A stretch of DNA of 64,000 nt from Mimachlamys varia. Lineage: Eukaryota; Mollusca; Bivalvia; Pectinida; Pectinidae. Under the pieces are notes generated by a model. That model made no database searches. It saw only the letters and a program-made list of their open reading frames with translations, and was not told the DNA's origin. The stretch lies in NCBI GenBank assembly GCA_947623455.1, contig OX392528.1:47820322-47884321 (forward strand). The letters are read 5' to 3'. Each line of letters begins with the position of its first letter. Positions within the stretch are counted from its first letter, which is position 1. Positions 46,701-61,700 of the stretch are shown here, one piece after another. The position numbers were made by a program, and so were the translations under genes.

Positions 46701-49700
46701 CAACATGTTATCATCATTATCCTGTAACATAACTTCAACATTATCCTGTAACATATCTTCTACATTATCCTGTAACATAACTTCAACATGTTATCATCAT
46801 TATCCTGTAACATAACTTCTACATGTTATCAACATTATCCTGTAACATATCTTCTACATTATCCTGTAACATTTCTTCAACATGTTATCAACATTATCCT
46901 GTAACATAACTTCAACATGTTATCATCATTATCCTGTAACATAACTTTAACACGTTACCATCACTATCCTGTAACATAACTTCAACATGTTATCATCATT
47001 ATCCTGTAACATAACTTCAACATTATCCTGTAACATAACTTCAACATGTTATCATCATTATCCTGTAACATAACTTCTACATGTTATCAACATTATCCTG
47101 TAACATAACTTCTACATGTTATCAACATTATCCTGTAACATAACTTCTACATGTTATCAACATTATCCTGTAACATAACTTCAACATGTTATCAACATTA
47201 TCCTGTAACATAACTTCAACATGTTATCAACATTATCCTGTAACATAACTTCTATCAACATTATCCTGTAACATAACTTCTACATGTTATCAACATTATC
47301 CTGTAACATAACTTCAACATGTTATCAACATTATCCTGTAACATAACTTCAACACTATCCTGTAACATAACTTTAACACGTTACCATCACTATCCTGTAA
47401 CATAACTTCAACATGTTATCAACATTATCCTGTGACATAACTTCTACATGTTATCAACATTATCCTGTAACATAACTTCTACATGTTATCAACATTATCC
47501 TGTAACATAACTTCAACATGTTATCAACATTATCCTGTAACATATCTTCTACATTATCCTGTAACATAACTTCTACATTATCCTGTAACATAACTTCAAC
47601 ATGTTATCATCATTATCCTGTAACATAACTTCTACATGTTATCAACATTATCCTGTAACATAACTTCAACATGTTATCAACATTATCCTGTAACATAACT
47701 TCTACATGTTATCAACATTATCCTGTAACATAACTTCTACATGTTATCATCATTATCCTGTAACATAACTTCAACATGTTATCAACATTATCCTGTGACA
47801 TAACTTCTACATGTTATCAACATTATCCTGTAACATAACTTCTACATGTTATCAACATTATCCTGTAACATAACTTCAACATGTTATCAACATTATCCTG
47901 TAACATAACTTTAACACGTTACCATCACTATCCTGTAACATAACTTCAACATGTTATCATCGTTATCCTGTAACATAACTTTAACACGTTACCATCACTA
48001 TCCTGTAACATAACTTCAACATGTTATCAACATTATCCTGTAACATAACTTCTACATGTTATCAACATTATCCTGTAACATAACTTCTACATGTTATCAA
48101 CACTATCCTGTAACATAACTTCTACATGTTATCAACATTATCCTGTAACATAACTTCTATCAACATTATCCTGTAACATAACTTCTACATGTTATCAACA
48201 TTATCCTGTAACATAACTTCAACATTATCCTGTAACATATCTTCTACATTATCCTGTAACATAACTTTAACACGTTACCATCACTATCCTGTAACATAAC
48301 TTCTACATGTTATCAACACTATCCTGTCACATGACTTCAACATGTTATCAACATCATCATACAAGTTATCAAGGTGAGGAAGAAGGGGGGGGGGGGAGGG
48401 TTAACCACTGACGGTACCTAATAGCTGTTCCACAAAGGAACCTGTGACCAAGAGGTGGAAGGCTAGTGGTTTTAGAATGCTAGACACCTTATACCCCTTG
48501 GACACTGAAACTTTTTTATGATACCAAAGTGTCCGGTTATATCAAAACTTGCTCAATGGAGCGAGACACGCTTGAGAAATTGATTCTCAAGTTATTAACC
48601 CAAAGATATATAAATTGTACCTTCACAATAAAGGGTTCCAGAAGTACAAAGAATTGGAAAGCCCTGTTTTTCTGACGGTGAGACATGGAATTTGGGAAGG
48701 TCGTTCCTTTATGACCTGATGTTAATTCCCTGTACTTGTCAATCAGTGTGTCAATCAGCCCCTGGACAAGAGTGGTGTGGGCGGGGTTATCTGTCTGGAG
48801 GCGGAGCAACAATGCAATCACATTTGCCCTCACTGATGCATCAGTGGGAATACTACAAAGGAAAATATGACGACGTGAAATTTATAATTACGAAGAATAT
48901 CTAGGTCACTGCATGATCATTAAAGAAGAGTTATGTTGGTTCTAAATCTCAATTGTTTACCTTAAATTGAACTTATCCCTCATTTCAGGTCAAATTGACC
49001 TTATTTTGACATCAAGAAATCGTTTTAATGCCTCCTCTACAGGATAAGGAGAGAAATAATTCAATATTCATGTATCATAAAACAGGAAGTAATTACTTAC
49101 CTTTCAGTATAAATTTAGATGGCTATAAGAGCACTGAAAATTCAATTCATTCACGATACGTTAAACGTTATATTTAATATTTTTGTAAATACCTTTCCAT
49201 GACTTCATTTACAGAACAAGTGTTGCCCAGAGCCTGTATGTACGCGTTTAACTCCAACGTCTGTCTGTGATAAATAAAATACTCTACTTTAATAGGTAAT
49301 TGTAAAGGAATTAGACAAGGGCCTTCTATATCTGCATTACTTTTCATTAAAATTCTGTTTAGAGATTGCAAGCCTTCTTTGTCCATATTCGAAATCATGA
49401 GACAAAACAAAATGCTTCAATAATGAACAAAAGATTACTTAATAAGTATCTAGTTTTGGGCGATCGGGTGGTTCATAAGTAGATACAAAGTACAAGTGTA
49501 GATAGCACAATTGCCTTTCACCAAGTTACATAAATTAATTGTACACCCCACCCCACTTGTGCCCTAACAACCAGGCCAACAAGCTATTTTAAGACCAATT
49601 AATATATACCGTCCTAAAAATCCGGGCCAACAAGAATAATTAATATATGTGGAAAAAACTTGTTTCATAATTGTTGTAAAGACAATTCAACAAATTACAG

Positions 49701-52700
49701 TCCCCCAATGAATGTGAGCGTCTTACCAATGTGTACCCATACCCCAAGCATGAATTATCAATAGCTGGAAGTGCATGAGAAAGGGCCCAGACAAAATTTT
49801 ATTTTTGATGTAGGTCAAGGGTCATAATGTAGGTCAGAATGACCTATTTTTGATACATGACACACCGTCTCACCAAGGTAAACCCTTACCCCAAGTATCA
49901 AGTTCCCCTGACTTGTAGTGTATGAGATAAAACCCAAACAAATTTTTCTGATGTAGTTTAAGGTCAAAATGTAGGTCAGAGTGACCTACTTTTGAGACAT
50001 GACACACTGCCTTAATTGTACTGTAGGCAATAGAACCCGGACAAGATAGCGGAAGTACGGCCAGATAAAAGGATACAAAAGTCGCAATGCAAACTATAGT
50101 CCTAGGCCCCATCCCCACCTCTTCCCTGGTACGTTTCTGATGGAAGACCAATAAAGTTTATATTATGTATTATATATGAATATAGTTCTATTTATTTTTA
50201 GTCCATTTGTGTGTTTTAACATACTTCTCTTGGCGTTTGTGAATGGTGCCGTAAAGACAACAGGACACCATGATGGAGTAGAACTTGGTCATGTGAGGAA
50301 GCAGTTCGGGGTCGGCCCACACGCGACAGAGATTAGAGGCTAGTAGCTGAAACAACCCGTTCTTTCCCTCTCCCATCTCCAAAAGCAGATCTGCGTTCTG
50401 CAAACAAAATTTGTTGTTTTCTTACTGTAAAAGTAATATTTTCGTGTGTGGAATTTTTCGCTTAGTCAGCCTCCAAACTGTTCACAATGAAACAATTTTC
50501 GCATTGTCAGTCATGCTGTTTTTGTACTGTGTACCCTTAAAACTATTACATACTTTAGAGTTTTGTGGTGGTAAATATGTTCACCTGACTGTGACAATAT
50601 TCACAGAGATTTAATGCAAGCGAAATATTGAAGGGAAAATTTCCAACACGAACAATTCTACTTTTACCGTAAGTGTTAGAGCTGATGGTCTTTAATTGAA
50701 TGCTTAACAATTACATTCTTCTCTCAAAAACCAAGTTACAAACAGCCTGGTCATGTCTTTAGCAATGACCAGTTAACACAATTTGTTAAAAGTGTCCATA
50801 CTTTGAAGGTCCATGGTTTGAATCCTGTTGTGAATGCTATACTGTATCCTTAATATAAGAAGAATATTTGGCAATCACTGAAGATCATATTTTGTTGAAT
50901 TCATTTTTTACAGTAGTTTAGAATAACCGAGTTTTATCATGTTTCAACAGGTATCTCATTAATACATGTTCATTGACAAATTGCAAATTGAAGAAGGATT
51001 ATTGAGAATTTAATAAACTAAAATGTGTTACACTCAGCATAGTGGAATCATATGAAGGGCTATATATTCCAGTAAAAAAATATCACTGACCCAGAGACTC
51101 CAAATAAATCACTTCTGTCCATGGTTGGAATTCCTGCCTAACACTTCTACGATTAAGAATGAACTCTGTAAATAACACTTCTACACAAAACCTTGGTGCG
51201 TTGGTGGCGTATGCCACAGGATAGTGATATGCGTCTAGTGCAGTAGCATTTATGTCTGCTGCCGCTGGCTAGCTTTAGCGAAAAGAGAGCCAAGTGTGTA
51301 AGTCTCTCCTGCCAGTACATAGCCTCTACACTATCAAGACTTCTGCAGTGCCTCCTCGCGACAATGCACGGCAACTGGGTACTCACGTTCCCAGGCTAAA
51401 CTGCAGAGGATCTCGGAGCAGCAAGAGCCCTAGAGATGCAGCGTGTAGGCCCACCGGCGTGTGGACATGCCCTAGCGCTCATCAATCTTGCCCCAGCTAT
51501 GGGTAAATAGCCGGCCATATGGGGGTCGTAGCCTGGTCAAGGCAACTCATATAGGAGAAGACAAACTCCGAAGTGAAAACCGGGTAGATGGAGCTCGTTA
51601 GCCTTGGAAAGCAGTCGATCTAGGAGAAGGAAATCTTTGATTATAAAACCCGGGCAGCTGGATCTCGATAGCCTTGGCAGGCAATCCAGCTAGGAGAAGG
51701 AAAACTCTGAGCCCCAAACCAACTGGTCCTCCAGGTTGGGGGTTGGACACCGGGCTAACAACCCTGTTCCGGAAAAAAGTTCAAGTTACGGAAACAGCAA
51801 CATGGGAAAACAAAACTACTGGGCGTGATGGGCTACCAGAGTCATCGCAAAATACTCGTATGAACGACAGTGGTGAAAGTCGAGAGGAAGCCACTGACGG
51901 GAAGATGGAAGTCCTGAGCGCCAAAACCAAGACCAAGATTGGTTTTTGGAATGTGAGGACAATGTATGAGACAGGGAAGCTGGCACAAGTGACGGCAGAA
52001 ATGAGACGATACAACCTTCACATTCTGGGAATCAGCGAGAGCAGGTGGACAGGTTCAGGCAGGTACAGAACCAGCACAGGAGAAACAGTGCTGTATAGTG
52101 GTAGAAATGACAACCAACACCACGAAGGAGTTGCCATCATCCTAAAGAAAGGAATGGAGAAGTACCTGATGGAGTGGAAGCCAATCAACAACAGGCTAAT
52201 GAAAGTCAGAATGAAGGGAAAGCACATCAACACCACCATCATTCAGTGCTACGCGCCAACCAATGACAGTGAGGAAGACAGCAAAGATGCATTCTATGAG
52301 CAGTTGCAAGCTGAACTAGAGAGCGTACCACACCATGAGATGAAGATCGTGATAGGTGACCTAAATGCAAAAGTAGGGAACGATAACACCAACCATGAAA
52401 GAGCCATGGGAAGAGAAGGATGTGGCAGTATGAATGAAAATGGAGAAAGGCTATTAGAAATCTGCACAGCATATGACCTGGTCATCGGTGGAACACTCTT
52501 CCCTCACCGGGACATCCACAAGCTCACATGGTGTTCCCCAAATGGAAGAGACAAAAACCAGATCGACCATTTGATGATCAATGGAACATGGAGAAGATCG
52601 TTACAAGATGTCAAAGTCAGGAGAGGAGCAGATGTCGGCAGTGATCACCATCTTGTCACAGCAACTCTAAAGCTGAAACTGAGAAGGAATGGTCCTGGCA

Positions 52701-55700
52701 AGATAAGACAACAGCAATTCGATGTAGACAAACTACAGGACCCAAAAACAGAGAGTGCCTTCAACCTCCAACTGAAGAACAAGTTTAAAGATCTAGCAGA
52801 TATGGAGAACCACACACCACCTGATAACAATGAAATCAACATCATGTGGGAACAGGTCAAAACAGCCTACACACAAACCAGCGAGGCCTGCCTGGGACAC
52901 AGACAGAAGATAAAGAAAGAGTGGATAACAACAGATACATGGAGAGCAATTGAGAGCAGGAGAGCCCTGAAGAAGAAATTCATGGACAGCAAGTCAGAGA
53001 GACTGAAGGAGAGAAGCAAACAGCAGTACCGAGAGGCCATTCAAAATGTGAAAAAGATGACAAGGGCAGATAAGCGGGCCTACATGGAAGACCTAGCAAA
53101 TCAGGCAGAGGAAGCTGCCAACAGAGGAGAGCAGGGGCTGGTATACAAAATCACCAAGCTCATCAGCGGCAAATACAGGGGAACCACTGACACCCCTATT
53201 GTAAACAAGCAAGGGAAGCTTCTCACCACCGAAAAAGAACAAGAGGCAAGATGGGCAGAACATTTCAGCGAGGTTCTGAACAGACCACCACCACCAACAG
53301 AAGCAGAGGTAGAGGAGACCGGTGCCGAACTAGATGTCAACACCACACCACCAAAAAAGGAAGAAATAGTGGCGGCCATAAAATCCCTGAAGAACAGAAA
53401 AGCCCCGGGACAGGACAGTCTTAACGCAGAGCTCTTCAAAGCAGATCCAGAGTTTGCAGCACAAATTCTTCAGCCCCTACTAACAGCTATATGGGAAGAA
53501 AAAGAGCTACCTGAAGACTGGACAGAGGGCATCATTGTAAAGATCCCGAAAAAAGGAGCCCTAAGCAATTGCAACAACTGGACAGCATCCACCGAGAAAG
53601 TCTTTGGCGCATACTTAGAGCATATGGAATCCCACAACAGATTGTCCTGGTCATCAAAAGTTTCTACAAGAACTTCAAATGCAGAGTGGGCAACAGTGAC
53701 ATCAGCTTCAATGTAAAGACCAGCGTAAGGCAGGGTTGCTGTATGTCGTCGCTGCTCTTCAACCTGACAATAGACTGGGTAATGCGAAAAACAACAGCAG
53801 ACCAACCACGAGGCATCAGGTGGACCCTCTTCTCGGTACTAGAGGACCTAGATTTTGCTGACGATCTGGCCTTGCTATCACACACACACCAGCAGATGCA
53901 AGAGAAAACATCCAGACTCAGCATGTATGCACAGCAAGTAGGTCTGAAGATCAACCAGAAAAAGACCGAGGTGATGATGCTAAATGTGTCCAATCCATCA
54001 CCAGTGAAAGTGAACGGAGAAGTCCTCCCAACAACTGAAGAGTTCACTTACCTCGGAAGTACAGTCAAACATAATGGTGGAGCAAGCAGTGACATCAAGA
54101 ATCGCCTCAGTAAAGCCAGGAATGCCTTCAGAATGCTGAACAATGTTTGGAAATTGTCCCAGTACAGCACCAAGACCAAACTAAGGCTGTACCAGAGCTG
54201 CGTACTTTCCACATTACTGTACGGCTCAGAATGTTGGCGAATGACTGAGAGTGACCTCAACAAACTGTCCACCTTTCACACTAAAAACCTCAGAAGGATC
54301 CTACGTATATTCTGGCCTGAGACCATCTCCAATCAAGAACTCCTCGCCCATTGCAATCAAGAGAGCATGGAAACCATCATCATACGACGGCGATGGAAAT
54401 GGATCGGCCATGTGATGAGAAGAGATCCGAACAACATCACCCGCATAGCCCTTCACTGGACACCGGAGGGGAGACGGAAGCGAGGTAGACCCAAGAACAC
54501 CTGGCGTCGGACTGTGGAAGGGGAACTCAGGACCCTACATCATACCTGGGGGACCGTTCAAAAGCTAGCCCAGAACAGACAAGAGTGGCGATCCTATGTT
54601 GCTGCCCTACATGCCAACTGGCATAACGGGCATAAGTAAGTAAGTAACAAAACCTTGAGTCCAAGGGATGGGTAGAGATACTTTAATGGAATAGCCTGAA
54701 TTTTAAAACATTGCGCACGCTTCTAGATGAAAGGAATAGGGTTTGTTACTTAACAGCTTACAATTTTCTGAAAACCAACTTTGTAAAATGTCCTTTTTCC
54801 TGAAGTTCTACTAAACTCATTAGAGGTTATATACCTGGACAAGTTTCTGGACAATAGGCGAGTCCTCTGGGAGTGACAATAGGGCTGGTTGGAAGGCCAT
54901 GGCGATGTATTCAGTCATGACCGTGAGGTAACTGGTGCCCCTGGTTTCTTCCTGGGTCACAGCCCAGGCCACTTCCAGGGTCTCCATCACCTTAGCAACC
55001 GATCCTTCCTTTGTTACCTAATAAGGAAAAGACAGATAACAGTGAGGAAATCTTTGATTTCAATATCACCTATAAGAGTTATCATAACAGTAACTATTTT
55101 ACCATCATTTTAGGTAATTTCAGGAAATGTTTGTTCAATACTTTTTACGGACATGGAGATTATATATAACCACCAAACAATGCAACAAAAAGTATAAAGT
55201 CAGATCAAGATAAGTGATGAGCCTTTGTGACAACCATTGTGCCTTCTTGTCTAAGCAGTATATTGTTTCCTCACTCAGACGTGACCCGATATTGACTCAC
55301 CTGAGACAGGAGTGACCGGATATTGACTCACCTGAGACAGGAGTGACCAGATATTGACTCACCAGAGGCAAGAGTGACCTGATACTGATTCACCAGAGGC
55401 AGAAGTGACCTGATATTAACTCACAAGAGGCAGAAGTGCCCTGATATTGACTCACCAGAGGCAGAAGTGCCCTGATATTGACTCACCAGAGGCAGAAGTG
55501 CCCTGATATTGACTCACCAGAGGCAGGAGTGACCTGATATTGACTCACCAGAGGCAGGAGTGACCTGATATTGACTCACCAGAGGCAGGAGTGACCTGAT
55601 ATTGACTCACCAGAGGCAAGAGTGACCTGATATTGACTTACCAGAGACAGGAGTGACCTGATATTGACTCACCAGAGGCAGGAGTGACCTGATATTGACT

Positions 55701-58700
55701 AACCAGAGGCAGGAATGACCTGATATTGACTCACCAGAGACAGGAGTGACCTGATATTGACTCACCAGAGGCAAGAGTGATCTGATATTGACTCACCAGA
55801 GACAGTAGTGATCTGATATTGACTCACCAGAGACAGGAGTGATCTGATATTGACTCACCAGAGGTAGGAGTGACCTGATATTGACTAACCAGAGGCAAGA
55901 GTGATCTGATATTGACTCACCAGAGGCAGGAGTGATCTGATATTGACTCACTAGAGGCAGGAATGACCTGATATTGACTAACCAGAGGTAAGAGTGACCT
56001 GATATTGACTCACCAGAGAGAGGAGTGATCTGATATTGACTCACTAGAGGTAGGAGTGACCTGATACTGACTCACCAGAGGCAGGAGTGATCTGATATTG
56101 ACTCACTAGAGGTAGGAGTGATCTGATATTGACTTACCAGAGGCACGAGTGACCTGATATTGACTCACCAGAGGCAGGAGTGACCTGATATTGACTCACC
56201 AGAGGCAGGAGTGACCTGATATTGACTAACCAGAGGCAGGAGTGACCTGATATTGACTAACCAGAGGCAGGAGTGACCTGATATTGACTCACCAGAGGCA
56301 GGAGTGATCTGATATTGACTCACTAGAGGTAGGAGTGACCTGATATTGACTTACCAGAGGCACGAGTGACCTGATATTGACTCACCAGAGGCAGGAGTGA
56401 CCTGATATTGACTCACCAGAGGCAGGAGTGATCTGATATTGACTCACTAGAGGCAGGAATGACCTGATATTGACTAACCAGAGGTAAGAGTGACCTGATA
56501 TTGACTCACCAGAGAGAGGAGTGATCTGATATTGACTCACTAGAGGTAGGAGTGACCTGATACTGACTCACCAGAGGCAGGAGTGATCTGATATTGACTC
56601 ACTAGAGGTAGGAGTGATCTGATATTGACTTACCAGAGGCACGAGTGACCTGATATTGACTCACCAGAGGCAGGAGTGACCTGATATTGACTCACCAGAG
56701 GCAGGAGTGACCTGATATTGACTAACCAGAGGCAGGAGTGACCTGATATTGACTAACCAGAGGCAGGAGTGACCTGATATTGACTCACCAGAGGCAGGAG
56801 TGATCTGATATTGACTCACTAGAGGTAGGAGTGACCTGATATTGACTTACCAGAGGCACGAGTGACCTGATATTGACTCACCAGAGGCAGGAGTGACCTG
56901 ATATTGACTCACCAGAGGCAGGAGTGATCTGATATTGACTCACTAGAGGTAGGAGTGACCTGATATTGACTTACCAGAGGCACGAGTGACCTGAATTTGA
57001 CTCACCAGAGGCGGGAGTGACCTGATATTGACTCACCTGAGGCAAGAGTGACCTGATATTGACTAACCAGAGGCAGGAGTGACCTGATATTGACTCACCA
57101 GAGGTAGGAGTGACCTGATATTGACTCACCAGAGACAGGAGTGACCTGATATTGACTCACCAGAGACATGAGTGACAAGATATTGACTCACCAGAGGTAG
57201 GATTGACCTGTGATTGACTCACCAGAGAGAGGAGTGACCTGATATTGACTCACCAGAGGCAGGAGTGACCTGATATTGACTCACCAGAGGCAGGAGTGAC
57301 CTGATATTGACTCACCAGAGGCAGGAGTGACCTGATATTGACTCACCAGAGGCAAGAGTGACCTGATATTGACTTACCAGAGACAGGAGTGATCTGATAT
57401 TGACTCACCAGAGGTAGGAGTGACCTGATATTGACTAACCAGAGGCAAGAGTGACCTGTTATTGACTCACCAGAGGCAGGAGTGATCTGATATTGACTCA
57501 CTAGAGGCAGGAATGACCTGATATTGACTAACCAGAGGTAAGAGTGACCTGATATTGACTCACCAGAGAGAGGAGTGATCTGATATTGACTCACTAGAGG
57601 TAGGAGTGACCTTATATTGACTCACCTGAGGCAGGAGTGACCTGATATTGACTCACCAGAGGCAGGAGTGATCTGATATTGACTCACTAGAGGTAGGAGT
57701 GACCTGATATTGACTTACCAGAGGCACGAGTGACCTGATATTGACTCACCAGAGGCAGGAGTGACCTGATATTGACTCACCAGAGGCAGGAGTGACCTGA
57801 TATTGACTAACCAGAGGCAGGAGTGACCTGATATTGACTAACCAGAGGCAGGAGTGACCTGATATTGACTTACCAGAGGCACGAGTGACCTGATATTGAC
57901 TCTCCAGAGGCGGGAGTGACCTGATATTGACTCACCAGAGGCGGGAGTGACCTGATATTGACTAACCAGAGGCAGGAGTGACCTGATATTAACTCACCAG
58001 AGGCAGGAGTGACCTGATAGTGACTCACCAGAGGTAGGAGTGACCTGATATTGACTCACCAGAGACAGGAGTGACCTGATATTGACTCACCAGAGACATG
58101 AGTGACAAGATATTGACTCACCAGAGGTAGGATTGACCTGTTATTGACTCACCAGAGATAGGAGTGACCTGATATTGACTCACCAGAGAGAGGAGTGACC
58201 TGATATTGACTCACCAGAGGCAGGAGTGACCTGATATTGACTCACTTTAGGTAGGAGTGACCTGTTATTGACTCACCAGAGGCAGGAGTGACCTGATATT
58301 GACTCACCAGAGGCAGGAGTGACCTGATATTGACTCACCAGAGGCAGGAGTGACCTGATATTGACTCACCAGAGGCAGGAGTGATCTGATATTGACTCAC
58401 TAGAGGTAGGAGTGACCTGATATTGACTCACCAGAGACATGAGTGACAAGATATTGACTCACCAGAGGCAGGAGTGACCTGATATTGACTCACCAGAGGC
58501 AGGAGTGACCTGATATTGACTAACCAGAGGCAGGAGTGACCTGATATTGACTAACCAGAGGCGGGAGTGACCTGATATTGACTCACCAGAGGCGGGAGTG
58601 ACCTGATATTGACTAACCAGAGGCAGGAGTGACCTGATATTAACTCACCAGAGGCAGGAGTGACCTGATAGTGACTCACCAGAGGTAGGAGTGACCTGAT

Positions 58701-61700
58701 ATTGACTCACCAGAGACAGGAGTGACCTGATATTGACTCACCAGAGACATGAGTGACAAGATATTGACTCACCAGAGGTAGGATTGACCTGTTATTGACT
58801 CACCAGAGATAGGAGTGACCTGATATTGACTCACCAGAGAGAGGAGTGACCTGATATTGACTCACCAGAGGCAGGAGTGACCTGATATTGACTCACTTTA
58901 GGTAGGAGTGACCTGTTATTGACTCACCAGAGGCAGGAGTGACCTGATATTGACTCACTAGAGGCAGGAGTGACCTGATATTGACTAACCAGAGGTAAGA
59001 GTGACCTGATATTGACTCACCAGAGGCAGGAGTGACCTGATATTGACTCACCAGAGGCAGGAGTGATCTTATATTGACTAACCAGATGCAGGAGTGACAT
59101 GATATTGACTAACCAGAGGCAGGAGTGACCTGATATTGACTAACCAGAGGCAGGAGTGACCTGATATTGACTAACCAGAGGCAGGAGTGACCTGATATTG
59201 ACTAACCAGAGGTAAGAGTGACCTGATATTGACTCACCAGAGGCAGGAGTGACCTGATATTGACTCACCAGAGGCAGGAGTGATCTTATATTGACTAACC
59301 AGATGCAGGAGTGACATGATATTGACTAACCAGAGGCAGGAGTGACCTGATATTGACTAACCAGAGGCAGGAGTGACTTGATATTGACTAACCAGAGGCA
59401 GGAGTGACCTGATATTGACTCACCAGAGAGAGGAGTGACCAGATATTGACTCACTTTAGGTAGGAGTGACCTGATATTGACTCATCAGAGGCAGGATGGC
59501 CTGTTATTGACTCACCAGAGGCAGGAGTGACCTGATATTGACTTACCAGAGGCAGGAGTGACCTCATATTGACTAACCAGAGGCAGGAGTGACCTGATAT
59601 TGACTTACCAGAGGCACGAGTGACCTGATATTGACTCACCAGAGGCAGGAGTGACCTGATATTGACTCACCAGAGGCAGGAGTGATCTGATATTGACTCA
59701 CTAGAGGTAGGAGTGACCTGATATTGACTTACCAGAGGCCGAGTGACCTGATATTGACTCACCAGAGGCAGGAGTGACCTGATATTGACTCACCAGAGGC
59801 AGGAGTGACCTGATATTGACTCACCAGAGGCAGGAGTGACCTGATATTGACTTACCAGAGGCACGAGTGACCTGATATTGACTCACCTGAGGCAGGAGTG
59901 ACCGGATATTGACTCACCAGACGCAGGAGTGACCTGATATTGACTCACCAGAGGCAGGAGTGACCTGATATTGACTAACCAGAGGCAGGAGTGACCTGAT
60001 ATTGACTCACCTGAGGCAGGAGTGACCTGATATTGACTCACCAGAGAGAGGAGTGACCTGATATTGACTCACCAGAGGCAGGAGTGACCTGATATTGACT
60101 AACCAGAGGCAGGAGTGACCTGATATTGACTCATCAGAGGCAGGATGGCCTGTTATTGACTCACCAGAGGCAGGAGTGACCTGATATTGACTCACTAGAG
60201 GCAGGAGTGACCTGATATTGACTTACCAGAGGTAAGAGTGACCTGATATTGACTCACCAGAGGCAGAAGTGACCTGATAAATTTGACTCACCACAGACAG
60301 GAGTGATCTTATATTGACTAACCAGAGGCAGGAGTGACATGATATTGACTAACCAGAGGCAGGAGTGATCTGATATTGACTCACTAGAGGTAGGAGTGAC
60401 CTGATATTGACTTACCAGAGACACGAGTGACCTGATATTGACTCACCTGAGGCAGGAGTGACCTGATATTGACTAACCAGAGGCAGGAGTGATCTGATAT
60501 TGACTCACTAGAGGTAGGAGTGACCTGATATTGACTTACCAGAGGCACGAGTGAACTGATATTGACTCACCAGAGGCGGGAGTGACCTGATATTGACTCA
60601 CCAGAGGCGGGAGTGACCTGATATTGACTAACCAGAGGCAGGAGTGACCTGATATTGACTCACCAGAGGCAGGAGTGACCTGATATTGACTCACCAGAGG
60701 TAGGAGTGACCTGATATTGACTCACCAGAGACAGGAGTGACCTGATATTGACTCACCAGAGACATGAGTGACAAGATATTGACTCACCAGAGGTAGGATT
60801 GACCTGTTATTGACTCACCAGAGATAGGAGTGACCTGATATTGACTCACCAGAGAGAGGAGTGACCTGATATTGACTCACCAGAGGCAGGAGTGACCTGA
60901 TATTGACTCACTTTAGGTAGGAGTGACCTGTTATTGACTCACCAGAGGCAGGAGTGACCTGATATTGACTCACTAGAGGCAGGAGTGACCTGATATTGAC
61001 TAACCAGAGGTAAGAGTGACCTGATATTGACTCACCAGAGGCAGGAGTGACCTGATATTGACTCACCAGAGGCAGGAGTGATCTTATATTGACTAACCAG
61101 ATGCAGGAGTGACATGATATTGACTAACCAGAGGCAGGAGTGACCTGATATTGACTAACCAGAGGCAGGAGTGACCTGATATTGACTAACCAGAGGCAGG
61201 AGTGACCTGATATTGACTCACCTGAGGCAGGAGTGACCTGATATTGACTCACCAGAGAGAGGAGTGACCAGATATTGACTCGCCAGAGGCAGGAGTGACC
61301 TGATATTGACTCACTTTAGGTAGGAGTGACCTGATATTGACTCATCAGAGGCAGGATGGCCTGTTATTGACTCACCAGAGGCAGGAGTGACCTGATTTTG
61401 ACTTACCAGAGGCAGGAGTGACCTCATATTGACTAACCAGAGGCAGGAGTGACCTGATATTGACTTACCAGAGGCACGAGTGACCTGATATTGACTCACC
61501 AGAGGCAGGAGTGACCTGATATTGACTCACCAGAGGCAGGAGTGATCTGATATTGACTCACTAGAGGTAGGAGTGACCTGATATTGACTTACCAGAGGCA
61601 CGAGTGACCTGATATTGACTCACCAGAGGCAGGAGTGACCTGATATTGACTCACCAGAGGCAGGAGTGACCTGATATTGACTCACCAGAGGCAGGAGTGA

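Larger units (their letters stand above)
51196..54646 (+). mobile_element. APE-type LINE (non-LTR retrotransposon), antisense in TARBP1 intron b-c
   Basis: The element is flanked by a perfect 11-bp target duplication, ACAAAACCTTG, at 51185-51195 and 54647-54657. The 3' end carries a short TAAG repeat (TAAGTAAGTAA), typical of LINEs that end in a simple repeat. A 480-bp leader precedes a polyprotein with an apurinic-type endonuclease, a reverse transcriptase and a C-terminal [15 protein letters not shown] region. The 5' end appears complete. An internal deletion at about 53575 removes the first part of the RT palm, so this copy cannot move by itself. Clade is not certain; it resembles LINEs often misannotated as craniofacial development protein 2-like. 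Confidence 0.9.

Noticed and set aside
51781..54272. Minus-strand ORFs across the LINE
   Set aside because: They are antisense shadows of the endonuclease/RT frames.
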